From contig PIZK01000022.1 in NCBI GenBank assembly GCA_002835545.1, forward strand, positions 1 to 64,000: 64,000 nt of DNA, read 5' to 3'. Every line of letters begins with the position of its first letter. The stretch's first letter is position 1. The translations under genes and the position numbers were made by a program. The DNA is from Alteromonadales bacterium alter-6D02. GTDB taxonomy: Bacteria; Pseudomonadota; Gammaproteobacteria; Enterobacterales; Psychrobiaceae. This document shows positions 44,564 through 53,228 of this stretch, one piece after another. The notes under the pieces were generated by a model, which was given only the letters and a program-made list of their open reading frames with translations, did not search any database and was not told the origin of the DNA.

Positions 44564-45888
44564 TGATGCGTTTTTATTATTTATTGGTAATCAATATTAT
44601 TGCGCTAATCGCAAGTAGCATTATGCTTAGCTCTATTTTTATTAGCCGAGGTTTATCGGCAACTGCCTTGATGATGCTATTAATCGTTGTTGCACTATCG
44701 GGACATTTATTGGTGCTTTTTAAGCGCCAACATCAGCAGTCACAGCAAGTGATCTTAGCACTAGCGAATGGCGATAGCACTTTAGGTCTGGCACGTCATC
44801 ATCCAATGCGGCAGCAATTTGAGCAGGTTAAACTGCAGATGCAACAAGCGAGGTTTGATGCCGAGCAACAAGCGCAGTTTTTACAGGCCTTATTAATTCA
44901 TATTGATTTAGCGGTATTAGTGTGTGACGAGCAAGGGCATATCATTGAGTCTAACCCTGCCGTTAGTCGATTACTCGGCCTAAAGTTTACCACCGATGAC
45001 GGTCACCTGAGTCAATTAGGCGGGATTGGTAATGTTTTACAAAAGGCACAAACCAATATGCGAACTACGTTGCAATGGCAGGTAGGGGAACAGCAAGATA
45101 CCTTGTCGATTCAGCTAACTATTGCACAAATTCAAGGGCAAACACGGCGAATCGTCAGCTTGCAGTCTATTCATGACCAGTTAGTGCATAAAGAGCAACA
45201 AGCCTACAAACGCTTAACCAAAGTGCTGACTCATGAAATTGCTAATTCAATCACACCATTATCATCTCTGGCGGCTACGTGTGAAGGTTTATTGCCTGAT
45301 GAATTGTGTTTTGATGAGCAAGAAGATAAAGAGGATTTACAGCTAGCATTAACGACTCTTGCTTCTCGCACTCAGCATTTAAGTGACTTTATTGCCCGTT
45401 TTCGTCAGGTCAGCAGTTTACCAAAGCCAACCCTTAAGCCCCATGATTTAACCGAATCATTAGAAAGTACTCTGGCGCTCCATCAGCAGCAAGCCAAGGA
45501 GCAGGGGATTAAGTTGACACTGAAGCTTGAGTGTCAACAGTTGGTGATGATCGATAGCGCTCAAATCGAACAAGTGTTAATTAATCTAGTTAAGAACTCG
45601 ATAGAGGCCTTGGCAATACAGTCGCAACAGTGTGAATCTGAAGAGCCTGAGGTAACAATAATACTTGCTAAAAATAGTAAACAGCAGCTTTATGTCGAAG
45701 TGAGCGATAATGGCATGGGGGTTGCTGCGCATGTTGTTGAGATGATCTTTGTCCCATTCTTTACCACTAAGCAACAAGGCTCTGGTATTGGCTTGAGCCT
45801 GTCAAAACAAATTATGGTCAGTCATGGTGGTGATTTAATATACCTAAAGCGAGAAAGCGGGGCGTGTTTTAGGTGTCTATTTGGTTGA
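44563..45888 (+). CDS. Sensor histidine kinase (NtrB/PAS type)
   Basis: This 441-residue protein has two N-terminal helices (about 3-25 and 32-52), a coiled segment, a PAS-like domain (about 98-190, CDEQGHIIESNPAVSRLLGL), the phosphoacceptor helix with THEIANSITPLSSLA, and an ATPase domain with DNGMGV and GSGIGLSLSKQI. The first ATG overlaps the regulator's stop codon by one base; a second ATG is at 44566. It pairs with the regulator before it. The short periplasmic loop suggests sensing at or within the membrane. Confidence 0.9.
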   Translation: MMRFYYLLVINIIALIASSIMLSSIFISRGLSATALMMLLIVVALSGHLLVLFKRQHQQSQQVILALANGDSTLGLARHHPMRQQFEQVKLQMQQARFDAEQQAQFLQALLIHIDLAVLVCDEQGHIIESNPAVSRLLGLKFTTDDGHLSQLGGIGNVLQKAQTNMRTTLQWQVGEQQDTLSIQLTIAQIQGQTRRIVSLQSIHDQLVHKEQQAYKRLTKVLTHEIANSITPLSSLAATCEGLLPDELCFDEQEDKEDLQLALTTLASRTQHLSDFIARFRQVSSLPKPTLKPHDLTESLESTLALHQQQAKEQGIKLTLKLECQQLVMIDSAQIEQVLINLVKNSIEALAIQSQQCESEEPEVTIILAKNSKQQLYVEVSDNGMGVAAHVVEMIFVPFFTTKQQGSGIGLSLSKQIMVSHGGDLIYLKRESGACFRCLFG

Positions 45889-45900
45889 TATTTTGTGCTG

Positions 45901-46470
45901 TTAAATCACTAATGTGTGAAAGCGATAGAGCTCTATGTCGTAAGCCCAATAGTCCCTTGCCCAACCGCCCTTTTGCTTAAGTTCGTTAACAAACTGCGTC
46001 GGTGAGGGCAGTGATTGCCACACGGTAGGTAAGAATACTGCACTATGGTTATCATCCTTGATCAATAAACCATCGATATTAGGTTGTAATTCATCAAGTA
46101 AAGCCGCTTCACCCTCATTGTTGATTGCTTTAAGTGGTGATAGTACAGAGATTTCAATCTGCAATGAGGCTAATTCATTTTCTTGTAGTGGCTTAAAGCG
46201 AGCGTCCCTAAAAGCGCTGCTATAGCTATGATGACATACATCTTGCCAGAGTGGCTGGCTTGCTGTGACGCACCCGATACAACCGCGTAAGTGGCCATTG
46301 TAATAGATCGTGACAAAGCTGGTTGCGATGATCTCTAACTCGGCCATATTGGGTGAGGAGGGGAGAATGAAACGCTGATGCTTTATCGCGTCGCTGAGCA
46401 CTTGCCAAGCTAACGCTTTAAGTGATTCTCTTGCCGCTTCAGTTAAGTGAACACATGATAAAGCTGGCAT
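45901..46470 (-). CDS. amrA: AmmeMemoRadiSam system protein A (AMMECR1 domain)
   Basis: This is a 189-residue AMMECR1-fold protein with the signature GHLRGCIGCVTASQPLW and FRDARFKPLQENELASLQIEISVLSPL. It overlaps the AmrB gene by 32 bp. AMMECR1 is conserved in animals and prokaryotes, but its biochemical role is not established. Confidence 0.92.
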   Translation of the reverse strand: MPALSCVHLTEAARESLKALAWQVLSDAIKHQRFILPSSPNMAELEIIATSFVTIYYNGHLRGCIGCVTASQPLWQDVCHHSYSSAFRDARFKPLQENELASLQIEISVLSPLKAINNEGEAALLDELQPNIDGLLIKDDNHSAVFLPTVWQSLPSPTQFVNELKQKGGWARDYWAYDIELYRFHTLVI

Positions 46471-47245
46471 AACCGACTACCCTTTCTCTATTGATTATTG
46501 CTTGATTGCTAATGTCAGCTGAGTTGGCGTTGGCTATTAAGTGTGGTTGCCATTGCTGCTGTTGGGCATAAGCTAATAAACCGTTAAGCGCCATCGAACC
46601 ACACGCTTGTTCAGGGGAAACATCCGTATCTAAAGCGAGTATCTTATTGATGGTGTTATTGTCTATGGCTTGTGCATGTTGATATGAATGAAAATGGCTT
46701 AAGTCAGTGCTGATAACAAGCAAGGTTGAATTAAGCGGCTCGATGTAATTAAGAATGTCGCAAACTTGCTGTGATGAACATTGCCCGACAACGATAGGAA
46801 GCAATTCAAAGGTGCTTAAGCCTTGCTGTAAAAAAGGTAATTGGACTTCAATAGAGTGTTCCCATTGATGCGCTTGGTTATTCTCAACGACTAGGCCTTG
46901 GTTTAACAATTCTCGACAAGTGTTTAAATCAATTGGAATATCACCTAATGGGGTGGTGAATAGTGAATGGCTAGGTACTGCGCATCCACGCAATGCAACT
47001 CGGTGGCTCGGACCTAATATAACCACTTTATTTATAGGTTGCTGTGTTAGGTAGTGATAGCCTGCTGCCGCAATGTTTCCTGAATAACAATACCCTGCAT
47101 GAGGTACGATTAACGCCTTAACCTTACCGTACTTAGTTAATGGCTGTGTTGATAAAAATAATTGTGTTAATTCTTGTTGTAGCTGTATTTTTTGTTCGGG
47201 ATAAAAACTACCAGCCACCGCGGGCATTCGCTTACTCACAATCAT
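46439..47245 (-). CDS. amrB: AmmeMemoRadiSam system protein B (Memo-like)
   Basis: This is a 268-residue Memo-family protein related to LigB dioxygenases. Conserved metal-type residues are in VPHAGYCYSGNIAAAGY, VILGPSHRV, STDLSHFHSYQHA and ACGSMALNGLLAY. The tail overlaps the AmrA start. It is divergent from the radical SAM partner gene 57 bp away. Confidence 0.92.
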   Translation of the reverse strand: MIVSKRMPAVAGSFYPEQKIQLQQELTQLFLSTQPLTKYGKVKALIVPHAGYCYSGNIAAAGYHYLTQQPINKVVILGPSHRVALRGCAVPSHSLFTTPLGDIPIDLNTCRELLNQGLVVENNQAHQWEHSIEVQLPFLQQGLSTFELLPIVVGQCSSQQVCDILNYIEPLNSTLLVISTDLSHFHSYQHAQAIDNNTINKILALDTDVSPEQACGSMALNGLLAYAQQQQWQPHLIANANSADISNQAIINRERVVGYASFIMCSLN

Positions 47246-47302
47246 TGACTCCTTATCGTGAATCTTTCACTACACTTAAATTGTAGTTAAAAAGGTATTG
47301 TT

Positions 47303-48391
47303 GTGACGGTGAATAAGGCGATTATTGAAAACTTTCCCACTAAATATTGGCAAGCGCTGGATGACGGGCGCGTGCGCTGTGATGTCTGCCCACAGCACTG
47401 CACTTTAAGAGAGGGAAAACGAGGCAGCTGTTTTGTGCGTAAGCATCACCAAGGGGGGATTGTCCTAACTAGCTATGGCCGCTCGTCGGGATTTTGTATT
47501 GACCCTATTGAAAAGAAGCCCCTAAACCATTTCTTACCCGGTAGCAGTGTTTTATCCTTTGGCACTGCTGGCTGTAATTTAAGCTGCCAGTTTTGTCAAA
47601 ACTGGGATATTAGTAAGTCGCGCCAGCTTGATAGTTTATGTGATAACGCACTGCCTGAGCAGCTTGCTCAGGCCGCATCCCATTATGGATGTCGCAGTTT
47701 GGCATTTACTTATAACGATCCGGTTATCTTTCTTGAGTACGCCATTGATACGGCCATTGCCGCAAAGGCAAAAGGCATTAATAGTGTTGCAGTGAGTGCT
47801 GGTTATATTTGTGATGAGCCGCGTGTTGAGTTTTTTCAGCACATGGATGCCGCCAATATTGATTTAAAGTCTTTTAGCGAACAGTTTTATCATAAGGTTT
47901 GTCATGCGCATTTACAGCCCGTGTTAGAGACCTTATTGTATTTGAAGCACGAAACCACGGTGTGGTTTGAAATTACCAATTTGCTGATCCCCGGTGAGAA
48001 TGATAGTGAGGCAGAGCTTAATCTAATGTGTCAGTGGATCGCAGAGAACTTAGGCTCAGATGTTCCTTTACATTTTTCGGCATTTCACCCTGACTTTAAA
48101 ATGCTCGATAAACCTGTGACACCGTTAGCGACATTACAAAAAGCGAGAAATATCGCGCTATCTTATGGCTTACATTATGTCTATTGTGGCAATGTTCATG
48201 ATAGTGAATCCGACTCGACCTATTGTCCGCAGTGCCATCAGCGCGTGATTGAACGAGATTGGTATCAGTTGGGAAGATATCAGCTAGATGCTAAAGGGCA
48301 TTGTCAGCACTGTGGTTATACGATCGCTGGTTATTACTCGGGAGATAAGGGGACCTTTGGCAGCCGGAGAATTCCGATTAGTATGACCTAA
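47303..48391 (+). CDS. amrS: AmmeMemoRadiSam system radical SAM enzyme
   Basis: A GTG start behind AAAGG gives 362 residues. The radical SAM motif is AGCNLSCQFCQNWDISKS (CxxxCxxC). A cysteine-rich N-terminus (CDVCPQHCTLREGKRGSC) resembles pyruvate-formate-lyase-activating-type maturases, and a C-terminal zinc-ribbon-like region has CPQCHQR and CQHCGYT. It is the third member of the AmmeMemoRadiSam set, here transcribed away from amrB and amrA. Confidence 0.93.
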   Translation: MTVNKAIIENFPTKYWQALDDGRVRCDVCPQHCTLREGKRGSCFVRKHHQGGIVLTSYGRSSGFCIDPIEKKPLNHFLPGSSVLSFGTAGCNLSCQFCQNWDISKSRQLDSLCDNALPEQLAQAASHYGCRSLAFTYNDPVIFLEYAIDTAIAAKAKGINSVAVSAGYICDEPRVEFFQHMDAANIDLKSFSEQFYHKVCHAHLQPVLETLLYLKHETTVWFEITNLLIPGENDSEAELNLMCQWIAENLGSDVPLHFSAFHPDFKMLDKPVTPLATLQKARNIALSYGLHYVYCGNVHDSESDSTYCPQCHQRVIERDWYQLGRYQLDAKGHCQHCGYTIAGYYSGDKGTFGSRRIPISMT

Positions 48392-48471
48392 ACCTTGTTG
48401 CAAACTGGGAGCTTATGGCCGATGGAGCATCGATAAGTCAATCGTGAAATTATGCTGTCATGGGCTTGTAA

Positions 48472-48657
48472 CTATTTAATCTCAACTAAAGCGACTCGCT
48501 GGGCATCATCATGGCCAGTGATTTCTGTGATCTCTTGGCCATCTATTACAATAATGTCCTGAGCTACGCCCTCAAATATCTTATTGCGATAGGTTGTTAT
48601 CCTGACCTTGCTATCGCGGTTATAGTCAATTGGTTTAAACCCACGAGGTATCCCCAA
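48472..48657 (-). CDS. Small protein of unknown function
   Basis: This 61-residue frame begins at a TTG 16 bp after the stop of the CadC-like gene and reads GFKPIDYNRDSKVRITTYRN and GHDDAQRVALVEIK. It looks like a compact beta-rich protein. There is no good SD, so translation may be coupled to the upstream gene. I recognise no family. Confidence 0.4.
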   Translation of the reverse strand: MGIPRGFKPIDYNRDSKVRITTYRNKIFEGVAQDIIVIDGQEITEITGHDDAQRVALVEIK

Positions 48658-48673
48658 GATTTTTTATTTACAA

Positions 48674-50758
48674 TCAATCTTTTATACTTAATCGTTTTAT
48701 ATCGCCCTCTAACGCTTCCATTTTGGCAATCCGGAGTTCATTTTGTGGTGTGACATCAAAATGCCAAATTAAATTACCTTGCTTGATTAACTCGACAAGG
48801 GGCTGTTTTGTCTGTGTTTGAGCGGTGTTATTGAGAGGGAGTCGCCAAATATACTCATTTTTCGACCACGATGATTGCCAATAAAGCGCATTATTTTTAA
48901 TGCGAATATTAAGCAATTGGTTTGTTTGTTCAGGCGTTAAGCTCGCCAGCGTTTGCGTTGAGCCTTGGAGCGTTTCTGCACTATAAAGAGTGTTATCAAC
49001 GAGGGTTAACCACTGCTGGTTTACAAGATCAAAATACACAAATCTCGCGTTAATATCAGTAATACTCAGCAATTGCCCCTGAATGTTATAGGTCGCTAGC
49101 TGAGTACCATCAAAGGCAAAGAAATGTTCGTTACTGAGCCAGCCGATATTGATAATGGGCTGCGAAAAGGTGGTGCTCAGTTCATTCACCACACTATTAC
49201 GATTATAAATCACTAAATTCATATCACGATTAGACAGTAGCATTGATAGGTCTGGTCGCCATTCAAGAAACGATACATATTCATAGCCCTGATGATGTGA
49301 TAAGCGTGTTACTTGATCATTCGCATGTAAATAAACCTCACAAATACCACTACGGCGTGACATAAACGCTGTCTCACCCACACGGTTACTAACCGGCAAA
49401 TAGTCGATACTTGACGTGGAAAAAATGGGATCTTGTTGCTGATCACGAATATTGACCTGCCAGCTTTCAACAGAGGTAAAAATATCTCCGGCATTATCGA
49501 TTGATAAACTAGTGTACAACCCTTGTGCTGTATAGCTCACTTGATATTGACCTCCATCAAGTGTTTTAGCCATGAGGCCATGCCGCTGGCTTTCGTTATT
49601 GGTAATGACAGCTTTAGTCGCAGGGTTAAATGCAGCGAGCCAGATGGGGTAATCCCACTTCATGACTGCATTGCCTGTTTCTGAAACCAACGTACTAGTG
49701 TGGTCACGATGGTTTATCAGATAATAGACCTGTTGATCCCAAGCTTTTACCACCCCTTTATAATGAGAATGGCTAGGCTTTTTTACTATCACTTGTGAGA
49801 ATTGATTTGTTTTGACATCATAAAGCTGGGGAGTGAACTGGTGCCCTTTTTTTATTGAAACAATCAATTGCTCATTGTTTTTCCACACTGGAGCTCGTGC
49901 CGACTCACAGGTTAGTGCCGGTGCTTGCTGCAGCGTTTGCCCTTGCGCGTTCGCTAAGATCAAGTCGCATTTATCCTCACGGTAGCGCCAATAAGCGAGT
50001 GTGGTTTGTTCTGGGTGCCACACAGGAAAAGCGACACGATAATCGGACGGGACTTGAAACTTTATATCGCCAGCTTTATTGGTGATATGTAAGTTGTGTA
50101 TGTCTTTAATATAGGCCATCAAGTCGTGTTGTCTATGCACCGCTACATCAAACTCTAAACCGAGTTGGTAGCTAATATCGTGAATTTTATATTGTGGTGG
50201 TTCGGTCGTCTTTTCCTTAAAGAAAGAAACTATGATGACAAAGCTTACCAACAGAATGACTGTACTTAACCCAAACCATAAACGTCGGGGCTGAACCGTA
50301 TCACTGTGGGACGTGCCATTATCATTTTCGTTCGCGCAGGCCACTTCGACTGAGGCAATAAAGCAATACCCTTTCTTAGGTAGCGTTTTGATAAATTTAG
50401 GTGACTTCGATGAGTCGTTGAGTAACTTACGCAATTTAGCCAGTGGCTGATAGAGGCTATTAGTTTCAACGACCGTGTTTGGCCACAATTGTTGTTGAAT
50501 TGATTCTTTACTAAGAACTTGCCCTTGATGTTCGACCATTAATAGTAACATCGCGGCGACTTGCGGTTCCAGCTTATGGCGTTGACCACTCGCTAATTCA
50601 ACTAATGCATCTTCATCGACAATAAAGACAAAGCCATCAAAGTAAAATTGCCTCGAAGATGAGTGCGTTATCAGAGGAAATGCTGCTGGAAAAGTATTTT
50701 GATGCATGTGTTTTTTAAGTTGACCGCTTTCTGTGCTAAAAATACCTGCATTGAGCAT
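48674..50758 (-). CDS. CadC-like transmembrane winged-helix regulator
   Basis: This is a 694-residue protein. An N-terminal OmpR/PhoB-type DNA-binding domain (about 36-135) has ELASGQRHKLEPQVAAMLLL, SKESIQQQLWPNTVVETNSL and KLRKLLND, followed by GYCFIA. One helix (about 153-176, LSTVILLVSFVIIVSFF) leads to a periplasmic beta-propeller (about 190-690) with TolB-like blades. Such ToxR/CadC-type proteins sense the periplasm directly. The divergent DUF5916 gene is the likely target. Confidence 0.85.
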   Translation of the reverse strand: MLNAGIFSTESGQLKKHMHQNTFPAAFPLITHSSSRQFYFDGFVFIVDEDALVELASGQRHKLEPQVAAMLLLMVEHQGQVLSKESIQQQLWPNTVVETNSLYQPLAKLRKLLNDSSKSPKFIKTLPKKGYCFIASVEVACANENDNGTSHSDTVQPRRLWFGLSTVILLVSFVIIVSFFKEKTTEPPQYKIHDISYQLGLEFDVAVHRQHDLMAYIKDIHNLHITNKAGDIKFQVPSDYRVAFPVWHPEQTTLAYWRYREDKCDLILANAQGQTLQQAPALTCESARAPVWKNNEQLIVSIKKGHQFTPQLYDVKTNQFSQVIVKKPSHSHYKGVVKAWDQQVYYLINHRDHTSTLVSETGNAVMKWDYPIWLAAFNPATKAVITNNESQRHGLMAKTLDGGQYQVSYTAQGLYTSLSIDNAGDIFTSVESWQVNIRDQQQDPIFSTSSIDYLPVSNRVGETAFMSRRSGICEVYLHANDQVTRLSHHQGYEYVSFLEWRPDLSMLLSNRDMNLVIYNRNSVVNELSTTFSQPIINIGWLSNEHFFAFDGTQLATYNIQGQLLSITDINARFVYFDLVNQQWLTLVDNTLYSAETLQGSTQTLASLTPEQTNQLLNIRIKNNALYWQSSWSKNEYIWRLPLNNTAQTQTKQPLVELIKQGNLIWHFDVTPQNELRIAKMEALEGDIKRLSIKD

Positions 50759-50868
50759 AAAGTCAATATTTATCAGGCTTTCATTAGCTTTAATAAGAAA
50801 AAAATAAGAACTTTTAAGTACTGTTTTTGTTTCAATAATGGCTGTTTAAATTTTTAATAGGTGGTCTC

Positions 50869-53112
50869 GTGAAGCATTCTTCAGCCCGGTCATTAATGAC
50901 AATATTTTTCTCAGGGGCAATGATTTCTCCAGTGGTTTTTGCCAGTAATACAATAACGCTTGACGGTAAATTAACCGAAAGCCAATGGCAAAAAGCGACA
51001 CATTACGATGAGTTTTACAAGGTTGTGCCAGCGACCTTGGAGTCAACTAATAACAAGGTCAATGCTCGTGTTTTTACTAATGAACAGGGTATTTATTTAG
51101 GCTTTATTAATTATCAGGCAAAAGGGGATAGAAAGAAACAGTACAACCTGCAAGACGATTTTGTGCAAGCAGACTTTAACCGTTTTGTTATCGATTTTTC
51201 CGGTGATGGTAGTGGTGCTTATCAATTTGTTGTCGCGCTTGGTGATGGTGTGCAAGACGCTGTACTCACGCCGCAATTAACAACCGACTCGGATTGGGAT
51301 GGTGCGTGGGAGTTTGCCATTGATGAAAATGATGATTACTGGTCAAGTGAAGTGTTTATTCCGTGGCATAGTGTCTCGTTTAAAGCACAGCTTGATGATC
51401 AGGGGCAGTCTAGCATTGGTGTTTCATTGCAGCTTTATGATTTGGCAACCAATCATATCTACGCTTCTCAACAGCAAACAACGGGGAATAGTGACTTCTA
51501 CTTAAACATGCCGAAAATTAAGGCGAAGATCCCGCAAAAACAGCAACTGGCGTTTATTCCCTACGTAACACAGCAGCATGATGTACTGAGCGACGAGAGC
51601 ACGACTGATGTAGGTTTTGATTTAATTTATAAGCCAAACCACCATCAAAAAGTCAGTCTCGCGGTCAATCCTGACTTTGGCCAAGTTGATAGCGATGAAA
51701 TCGATTTAAATTATTCCGCTGTTGAGACCCTACGCACCGATAAGCGTCCATTCTTCACTCAAGATATTAACGTATTTAATGTTCAGGCTGGTCGAGATAC
51801 TAAACTGATTCATACTCGCCGCATAGGTGGAGGCAGTGATGATGGCCAAACAAATATTACACCCATTGATGCTGCGGTGCGTTTTGTACATCAAGGAGAG
51901 GCATTACAATTTGGCGCGTTTGCTGTGTCCGAAGATGAATTAAGCAATGATATTGGCAAAGATTTTTATGCGGGTCGGATTAAATATCGGAGTGAACAAT
52001 GGCAATCGGGGATATTAGCAACCAGTGTCAACCGTCCTGGGCTTGATCGCAAAGGTGCGACTGCGGCTTGGGATAGTCAATATCAAAGTGAAACTTGGTC
52101 ATTTCAGAGCGCGTTTTTACAATCAAAGATAGAGCAACAGCAGCAAACTATTCAAGGGTATGGTTTTTCAGGCAGTGCCAAATATCAGTTTGATCAAAAT
52201 ATCGATCTATCTGCAAGTTACTTACGCTTAGACGATCGCTTTGACAATAGCGACCTCGGTTACATTATTCGTAATAATTGGCGTTACAGTGATATTAATT
52301 ATAACCATTCGATTAACCTTGAAAATTCATTGTTTAGTCGAGTTAAACATGGGCTTAAGGCCAGTTATGAAAGTAATGATCATGGCATGAAACTACGTGC
52401 TCAGCAGCAATATACGACATCGTTATTGCTTAATGATGGTGCGCAGTTAAATACCACATTGACCTACTTAACTAGCGGCATGGAAGATAATATTGGTCAT
52501 CAAGTCGACCCGTTTAGCTATCCTGCCCACCTAGGCGCTCGGATATTTTATGCGAGTCCTTATACTGGTTGGTTTAGCTGGGCGGCGAGTTATCAAAACG
52601 ATCAAGAAGGTTTTGGTGGTCACGCTCAGCAATATGCGGTCGATATGACGTTGATGCCGCATCCGAATTGGAATATTAAGTTTAATAATTTCTTTAGGAC
52701 GGGTGACGGTTGGGCTATCGCTACTGGAGATAATCAGGTCACCCAATATGATCGCGATTTCTTTGTTAACCATATTCGAGTGACTGGCCTGTTAAGAGAG
52801 AACTTAGAGCTAAGTTTTAATTTGCAGTGGGCGATTTTAGAAGCGAAAGCCAAAGATCATTACCATGTTAGGGATCGTCTATTAGCTCGCAGCGAGTTTG
52901 TAGGTAAAGACCTTGAAGATAAGCGCTTCACTAGTCAGGTTAAATTGCGCTATCGCTTAGGGGCCTATTCAGATATTTACTTAGTTTATAGTCGCGGTGG
53001 TGTCGACTTCCAACAAGAGGTTGGCAGCCGTCCTTGGTTACGTAGCCTCAATACACTGTGGCAAGAGCGAGATCAAGACCAAATAACGGCTAAGATTCGA
53101 TATATGTTTTAA
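50869..53112 (+). CDS. DUF5916 outer-membrane beta-barrel protein with CBM9-like domain
   Basis: A GTG start, behind AGGTGG, gives 747 residues. The signal peptide ends near FAS (residue 26). A CBM9-like beta-sandwich (about 28-210) has ITLDGKLTESQWQKA, FVIDFSGDGSGAYQF and FIPWHSVSF; DUF5916 follows with VNPDFGQVDSDEIDLNYS and ETLRTDKRPFFTQ, then a barrel ending in aromatic KIRYMF. This family is widespread in Bacteroidetes and marine gammaproteobacteria and has no proven substrate; carbohydrate or peptide binding is a guess. It is divergent from the CadC-like regulator. Confidence 0.85.
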   Translation: MKHSSARSLMTIFFSGAMISPVVFASNTITLDGKLTESQWQKATHYDEFYKVVPATLESTNNKVNARVFTNEQGIYLGFINYQAKGDRKKQYNLQDDFVQADFNRFVIDFSGDGSGAYQFVVALGDGVQDAVLTPQLTTDSDWDGAWEFAIDENDDYWSSEVFIPWHSVSFKAQLDDQGQSSIGVSLQLYDLATNHIYASQQQTTGNSDFYLNMPKIKAKIPQKQQLAFIPYVTQQHDVLSDESTTDVGFDLIYKPNHHQKVSLAVNPDFGQVDSDEIDLNYSAVETLRTDKRPFFTQDINVFNVQAGRDTKLIHTRRIGGGSDDGQTNITPIDAAVRFVHQGEALQFGAFAVSEDELSNDIGKDFYAGRIKYRSEQWQSGILATSVNRPGLDRKGATAAWDSQYQSETWSFQSAFLQSKIEQQQQTIQGYGFSGSAKYQFDQNIDLSASYLRLDDRFDNSDLGYIIRNNWRYSDINYNHSINLENSLFSRVKHGLKASYESNDHGMKLRAQQQYTTSLLLNDGAQLNTTLTYLTSGMEDNIGHQVDPFSYPAHLGARIFYASPYTGWFSWAASYQNDQEGFGGHAQQYAVDMTLMPHPNWNIKFNNFFRTGDGWAIATGDNQVTQYDRDFFVNHIRVTGLLRENLELSFNLQWAILEAKAKDHYHVRDRLLARSEFVGKDLEDKRFTSQVKLRYRLGAYSDIYLVYSRGGVDFQQEVGSRPWLRSLNTLWQERDQDQITAKIRYMF

Positions 53113-53167
53113 CGATACTCAAATAATAGAGTTGGTATAAAACAACTAACTGCTATGTAAACGAATA

Positions 53168-53200
53168 AATAGAGACAAGCGCAAAGCCTGTCTCTATTTG
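53168..53200. terminator. Intrinsic terminator between DUF5916 and subtilase genes
   Basis: AATAGAGACA and TGTCTCTATT form a perfect 10-bp stem around an 11-nt loop, followed by TGTTATTTT on the plus strand. It probably serves both convergent genes. Confidence 0.7.
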
Positions 53201-53228
53201 TTATTTTGGTTTATAGCGGTTGATTCAC

